From NCBI GenBank assembly GCA_020636275.1, contig JACJYD010000002.1, positions 1-64,000 of the forward strand: a DNA stretch of 64,000 nt, given 5' to 3'. The notes under the pieces were generated by a model, which was given only the letters and a program-made list of their open reading frames with translations, did not search any database and was not told the DNA's origin. The translations under genes were made by a program, and so were the position numbers. Positions 60,219 to 64,000 of the stretch are shown here, piece after piece (the stretch's first letter is position 1; each line of letters opens with the position of its first letter). The stretch is from Lewinellaceae bacterium (lineage in GTDB: Bacteria > Bacteroidota > Bacteroidia > Chitinophagales > Saprospiraceae).

Positions 60219-63200
60219 TTAATAACTGCCCAGGCTGGTAGCGCCTAACCGGACGGGGATTTCTCCTGCATCTTCTTCACAATCGTGCAACGTGGCTTCG
60301 GGGTAGATGGTATTCAACTGATCGAGGATCACTACCAGAGAAACCAGGGCCTGATTGTACGCCGCCGGTTCCGGTTCTTTTTTCGTCTTTTCCTCCAGAA
60401 AAGCTTTAAACCGTTCTCCCAGTAACTTCATTTGTTGGTTGTCGATCCAACAGATCCGGGGTTGGATATGCGCGGGGGTCTCTTCCCTGAGCAGGCGTTC
60501 GAAAAACCGCCTGAAATTCATATTATTGAAGCGGCCCGTCCAATAGGGGAGTACGACGGAAATGCGGAAGGAATAGGGATCCTCGTCGCCACAACACTGG
60601 CAATCTCCGGACAGGCAAATATCCAGGAGCGCCTGGTCGGAACTTTGGAACAAAGGCCGCAGGAGGATATGCTCGATCAACATAATTCCCTCCCGATCTT
60701 CCGCACCGCAGTGATCCTTGCTCAGCAAAAAGAAATCGTAGGCCCTGAATATATCCCGGATGCGTTCCTGCCCTTCGTTTATGGAACCGAGCACATCTTC
60801 ATGCGTCAACTGGATACCCGGCAGTTCTATGATCAGGCTGCCATCGTCTTCTACCCGGTAGATGCCCGGGCTGCGAAGATAGGGGGCTATAATGCCGACT
60901 ACGGCATCTGCTTCACCCCGGGAGGCATAGGTTTCACTGGAGGCAAACAGTTTATTTCCATTTTGGGATTTTATGGTGATGAAGTACTTTTCTTCGTTGG
61001 CCACCTTTTGTGATTTCAGGATCTTGTCTACCGGGGTGGAGCAGTGCAGGAACCGTCGCGACAGATCCTGGATCCCTGCCAGCCGGCCGACCCGGCGTTC
61101 GAGGCCGGAGATGTTGCCGGAATTCCAAAGCTGTGCCGGGTCCTCGGGGCGGTAATTAAAGGCCTGGCCCCGGGTTCGGCTCATGAGTGGATATGCCCCG
61201 AGGAAATCGATCTTGTCGTTGATCAGGTCTTCTCCTGCCTTGATGCGGTCGCCCGTCAGGTTGAAAAGCATCAGCGTATAATCGGTGAATTGCTCTCCAA
61301 ACCGGGCCAGGAGGTGATCCAGCAGCCGGTTGCGGCGCTCGATGAATTGTTCCTTGGATTCGTAGAGTTTCTGACGCGAAGAATTTTCCCGAAGGGGAGG
61401 GACCCCGTTTTGGGAAACATAGAATTCCTCTTCAAAATCGCCTTCAGTCCGGGCGATGATCTCGCCGTCGAGGTATTGCGAAAAATAGGTTTGCTTGATA
61501 TCTTCCGGAGAAAGCAACCACTTTGCATTAGTCAATTGAGCCAGATAGTCGGCCAACACCTGTTCGTAAAAGAGCAAGTAGGCCTTCAATTGTTTGGCTT
61601 GAGCGATGCGGGCAGGAGGTGCGTCGAGCGGCAGGCGGGCTTCGCCAACTCCGTAAGTTTCCGGCAAGTCGTGTTGCACCGGGAAATACTGGTGCAGGTC
61701 GCGGTACCTACCCTGAGGGGGCTCGATCACCTGGTTAGGCGGGACATAGGCCTTTTTCCGGTTGAGGGCACGGAGGTAGTCGAGCGTTTCCCGGGTTTCC
61801 GTTCTTTTTGCCGTATAAGGGATCTGGTTTTTATAGAACAGGAGCTTGGAATAGGCCGTATTCAAAACCGGTTGTTTGCCCGGGGTCACCGGCAGGCTCC
61901 AGGGTTCGGCTTTGGCATCGGCCTGTCCGGAAGCATTATACCTTCGCAAGAGCAGATTCCGCACGGTTATGATCTCGTCAAACTCCAGAAGGATATTGAT
62001 CAGGTCGGAAGCGTAGATTGCCTGGCGCAATTCGGTCTCCTCGAGTTCGCCGTTTTTGATAAACCCGGATTTGGTAAACACCTTTTTACCCTGACACGAA
62101 AATTCCGGATCGACATAGGGGCCGTCGAATATCTCGTCGGCGGTAAATCCTTCTTTCAGCAACTCGCTCAGGGTGTAATATTTTACCGGAGGATTGAGGT
62201 ATTCTTCAATGGCCAGAAAAATCTTGGCTTGCAGGACTTCCAGGTCTGCGTCGTTGCGGGTTTCAATATCGACACAAACGGCAATATGTTCGGCTTCTAT
62301 GGTCTGGATGGCATGGAAATCCTCACACAGGTTCCGGTGGGCGTGCAATACACAACAGACTGCGGAGATCACCCGGTCGATGGTTTGTTGTTTCTTCCAG
62401 AAGACGGAAAACAGCGCCTGGTTGCGATTGTCAGCCGTCGTGCCTTCCAGCGCTTCTTTCAGGAAGGCGGCCGTGATGTCCACCGGCTCCATCAGCGAGT
62501 TGGGCTTTGCGTTGATGATCCGGATAAAGGCATTATCAAACACGACTTCCTGATCGTCCAGTTTTACTTTCAGACGGACTTTCCAGACCGGTTTTTTCGG
62601 ATCGCCCGGCACCAGGATGATATCGGCTTCATTCAGTTCAAGGATCTCGGTAAAGTCGAGTGAAACATCGAAGGGATCTTTCAGGTCGAAGGCCACCTCG
62701 ACCCCTTTCAGCGCGCCGAAGGGGATGCGGTAGAATAGCTCTTGTTCGTTCAGGGAGCCCAGTTGTTCATCGATATCCAATTCCAGCAGCACGTCGTAAA
62801 GCCCGCGGGGAATAACCCGGTGCAGGTCTTCTTTTAGAATTTTTTCCTGCTTATCCCAGAAATCCTTCCAGAGCGCGGATTTTTCGTTTTTCAGAAGGTC
62901 GGACACCTCACCGGGCAAGGCATTTTGAAAATCATCGGCCGTGCGAATGACAAGGATATCGGAGATTTTCTTTTCCCGGCCCCGGATCCGGGTGGTAAAG
63001 ATGGCCGGCGTTGTCCATCTCCACTCGCCGGCGACGGCTTCCACCTGAAACGCCTCCAGGTCGATCTGAGTGATCCATCGTGCGTATTTAAAGGTTTCCT
63101 TTCTTTTTTCCAGATCGAGAATGACTGTATGTCCGGCCCAGGGACCATCCACGATCTCGTAGGTCAGGGGAGCAAAGGTGAGTTGGCTGTTCGGGCAGTC

Positions 63201-63608
63201 GGCAAAAAACGGCACCTCGGAAACCCCGTCGAGCGGATGTAGCCAGGCATTGCGCACGCCTTCCACTTTGAGGAGGATCTTCCGGTAATCCGCCAGGGTG
63301 AGCGGGCAGGTGGGAAGGATCTCATGGGCAGGAAAAAGCCCGGTATTCTGGAGCGCGGGGTCTTCCTGTTCGCCTTTGGCCACGAGGTCCCGGATATCAA
63401 AACCGGTGCGATACCCGAGGTCTGCGAGCGCATAGCAGAGCAGTTCCAGCATGGTGATCCCCGGATCATGGACATTGTGGTCGGTCCAGATATTGCCCGA
63501 CAGTTCCCGGATAAAGGCGATCCCCTGCTGGCGCAGAAAGTAGTAATCCTGGGAATGAGCAAGGTCCCGGTTTTTGTCGATCGTGCTGTATTTGGAATCT
63601 ACTGGCAT
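60219..63608 (-). CDS. eCIS baseplate protein, Afp12-like (large gpJ-like)
   Basis: An 1129-residue protein. The N-terminal signature LSGNIWTDHNVHDPGITMLELLCYALADLGYR (seen as IWTDHNVHDPGITMLE and LLCYALADLGYRTG) is the hallmark of large baseplate wedge proteins of contractile injection systems (Afp12/PVC12/Alg12 type). Later segments contain repeated TPGK, LPETYGVGEARLP, and a Cys-rich DICLSGDCQCCGDED near residue 990. With the J-like protein encoded upstream it builds the baseplate. Its ATG overlaps the upstream stop codon by 10 bp. Confidence 0.88.
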   Translation of the reverse strand: MPVDSKYSTIDKNRDLAHSQDYYFLRQQGIAFIRELSGNIWTDHNVHDPGITMLELLCYALADLGYRTGFDIRDLVAKGEQEDPALQNTGLFPAHEILPTCPLTLADYRKILLKVEGVRNAWLHPLDGVSEVPFFADCPNSQLTFAPLTYEIVDGPWAGHTVILDLEKRKETFKYARWITQIDLEAFQVEAVAGEWRWTTPAIFTTRIRGREKKISDILVIRTADDFQNALPGEVSDLLKNEKSALWKDFWDKQEKILKEDLHRVIPRGLYDVLLELDIDEQLGSLNEQELFYRIPFGALKGVEVAFDLKDPFDVSLDFTEILELNEADIILVPGDPKKPVWKVRLKVKLDDQEVVFDNAFIRIINAKPNSLMEPVDITAAFLKEALEGTTADNRNQALFSVFWKKQQTIDRVISAVCCVLHAHRNLCEDFHAIQTIEAEHIAVCVDIETRNDADLEVLQAKIFLAIEEYLNPPVKYYTLSELLKEGFTADEIFDGPYVDPEFSCQGKKVFTKSGFIKNGELEETELRQAIYASDLINILLEFDEIITVRNLLLRRYNASGQADAKAEPWSLPVTPGKQPVLNTAYSKLLFYKNQIPYTAKRTETRETLDYLRALNRKKAYVPPNQVIEPPQGRYRDLHQYFPVQHDLPETYGVGEARLPLDAPPARIAQAKQLKAYLLFYEQVLADYLAQLTNAKWLLSPEDIKQTYFSQYLDGEIIARTEGDFEEEFYVSQNGVPPLRENSSRQKLYESKEQFIERRNRLLDHLLARFGEQFTDYTLMLFNLTGDRIKAGEDLINDKIDFLGAYPLMSRTRGQAFNYRPEDPAQLWNSGNISGLERRVGRLAGIQDLSRRFLHCSTPVDKILKSQKVANEEKYFITIKSQNGNKLFASSETYASRGEADAVVGIIAPYLRSPGIYRVEDDGSLIIELPGIQLTHEDVLGSINEGQERIRDIFRAYDFFLLSKDHCGAEDREGIMLIEHILLRPLFQSSDQALLDICLSGDCQCCGDEDPYSFRISVVLPYWTGRFNNMNFRRFFERLLREETPAHIQPRICWIDNQQMKLLGERFKAFLEEKTKKEPEPAAYNQALVSLVVILDQLNTIYPEATLHDCEEDAGEIPVRLGATSLGSY

Positions 63609-64000
63609 TTATCGTTTCTATATTTCTCTGAAATACAATCACTTAATTCTATGTTCACCCCGGCGTCCGTGCGATTAATGTTACGGATCACATGGGTCCG
63701 GTGGGAGACGAGGATAGACCGTGCAGTGGTAGCCTCGATCACCTCTACATCCACTTTTGACCAGGCGTTGTCGCTTTGTTCGATATCGGTTTTGTGAAAC
63801 ATCTTGACCTCTTTCACAAAATCCACATAGGGTTGTTCGTCGATGAAGTCGATGATCGTCGATTTGTACCACTGACCGCCGAAACTGATCTCCTGGCCTT
63901 CTTCAAAGGCCCAGGGGGACAGGAAGCGAATAATAGCTTCGTTGAGCAGTTTTTTATAGAAAGGTATGTCTGCAATATCCTCCGTGAAGGCGACGGAAAA
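63599..64000 (-). CDS. eCIS baseplate J-like protein (Afp11-like), C-terminal part only
   Basis: The frame is open to the window edge and gives the last 133 residues of a larger protein, so the start is outside. Reading from the edge: YKKLLNEAIIRFLSPWAFEE, then ISFGGQWYKSTIIDFIDEQPY, the typical C-terminal end of baseplate J/gp47 family proteins, followed by a short variable tail. Its stop overlaps the Afp12-like start by 10 bp (sequence ATGCCAGTAG), so the two are translationally coupled. The remaining structural genes of the cluster (sheath, tube, spike, other baseplate) must lie to the right. Confidence 0.85.
   Translation of the reverse strand, partial: FSVAFTEDIADIPFYKKLLNEAIIRFLSPWAFEEGQEISFGGQWYKSTIIDFIDEQPYVDFVKEVKMFHKTDIEQSDNAWSKVDVEVIEATTARSILVSHRTHVIRNINRTDAGVNIELSDCISEKYRNDKCQ

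Overview
The window reads as a piece of a Bacteroidota chromosome, most like the Saprospiria (Lewinella/Haliscomenobacter-type marine or sludge bacteria). The grounds are several very large secreted proteins built from HYR or Ig-like repeats with type IX secretion (T9SS) C-terminal sorting domains, Bacteroidota promoters (TTTG - about 20 bp - TAnnTTTG) in front of several genes, LytTR/LytS regulation, KdsA, CdaA and MiaE, and an extracellular contractile injection system (eCIS) cluster of the Bacteroidota type. I see no rRNA, tRNA, CRISPR array or intact insertion sequence.

Layout. 1-9051: 3' part of a giant HYR-repeat T9SS adhesin. 9.1-13.7 kb (minus): M20 peptidase, diadenylate cyclase CdaA, a MITE-like inverted repeat, and an S9 lipoprotein that has lost two of its three catalytic residues. 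13.9-30.3 kb: mostly housekeeping genes in short units (secreted unknown, MiaE, hydrolase, VWA protein, peroxiredoxin-like protein, Mdh, M43 protease, XseB/XseA, QueA, FtsX-type permease, KdsA, two paralogous small secreted proteins, FAD oxidoreductase, SDR). 30.4-34.5 kb: a LytTR response regulator, an unlisted 50-residue double-glycine leader peptide gene with its own promoter and terminator, a TPR-LytS histidine kinase, and a 600-bp non-coding array of tandem hairpins. 34.5-49.2 kb: penicillin-binding protein 1C with an overlapping HExxH lipoprotein, a GH13 amylase-like T9SS protein, an anti-sigma factor without an adjacent sigma factor, secreted proteins, and a choice-of-anchor-B protein with about 14 Ig-like repeats. 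49.3-64.0 kb (minus, continuing past the right edge): an eCIS operon with baseplate J-like protein, Afp12-like protein, a 930-residue cluster protein ending in a nucleotidyltransferase-like motif, tape measure, a 1524-residue DUF4157 protein with a nuclease-like tail, a SUKH/SMI1-like protein and the AAA+ ATPase.

The two most notable systems are (1) the compact peptide plus LytTR/TPR-LytS locus followed by the hairpin array, which looks like a Bacteroidota counterpart of peptide-pheromone two-component systems, and (2) the eCIS operon in which a candidate toxin gene is followed directly by a candidate immunity gene. Non-coding DNA is also unusually rich in repeats: three copies of an about 70-bp palindromic element placed 1-5 nt after stop codons, two seven-copy heptanucleotide repeats, and a 164-bp terminal-inverted-repeat element.

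Starts were moved inward from the longest reading frame where an upstream extension was implausible (QueA, permease, KdsA, LytS kinase, GH13 protein, HExxH lipoprotein, XseA, SUKH-like protein, AAA ATPase). Domain names rest on motif recognition by eye, without database searches.
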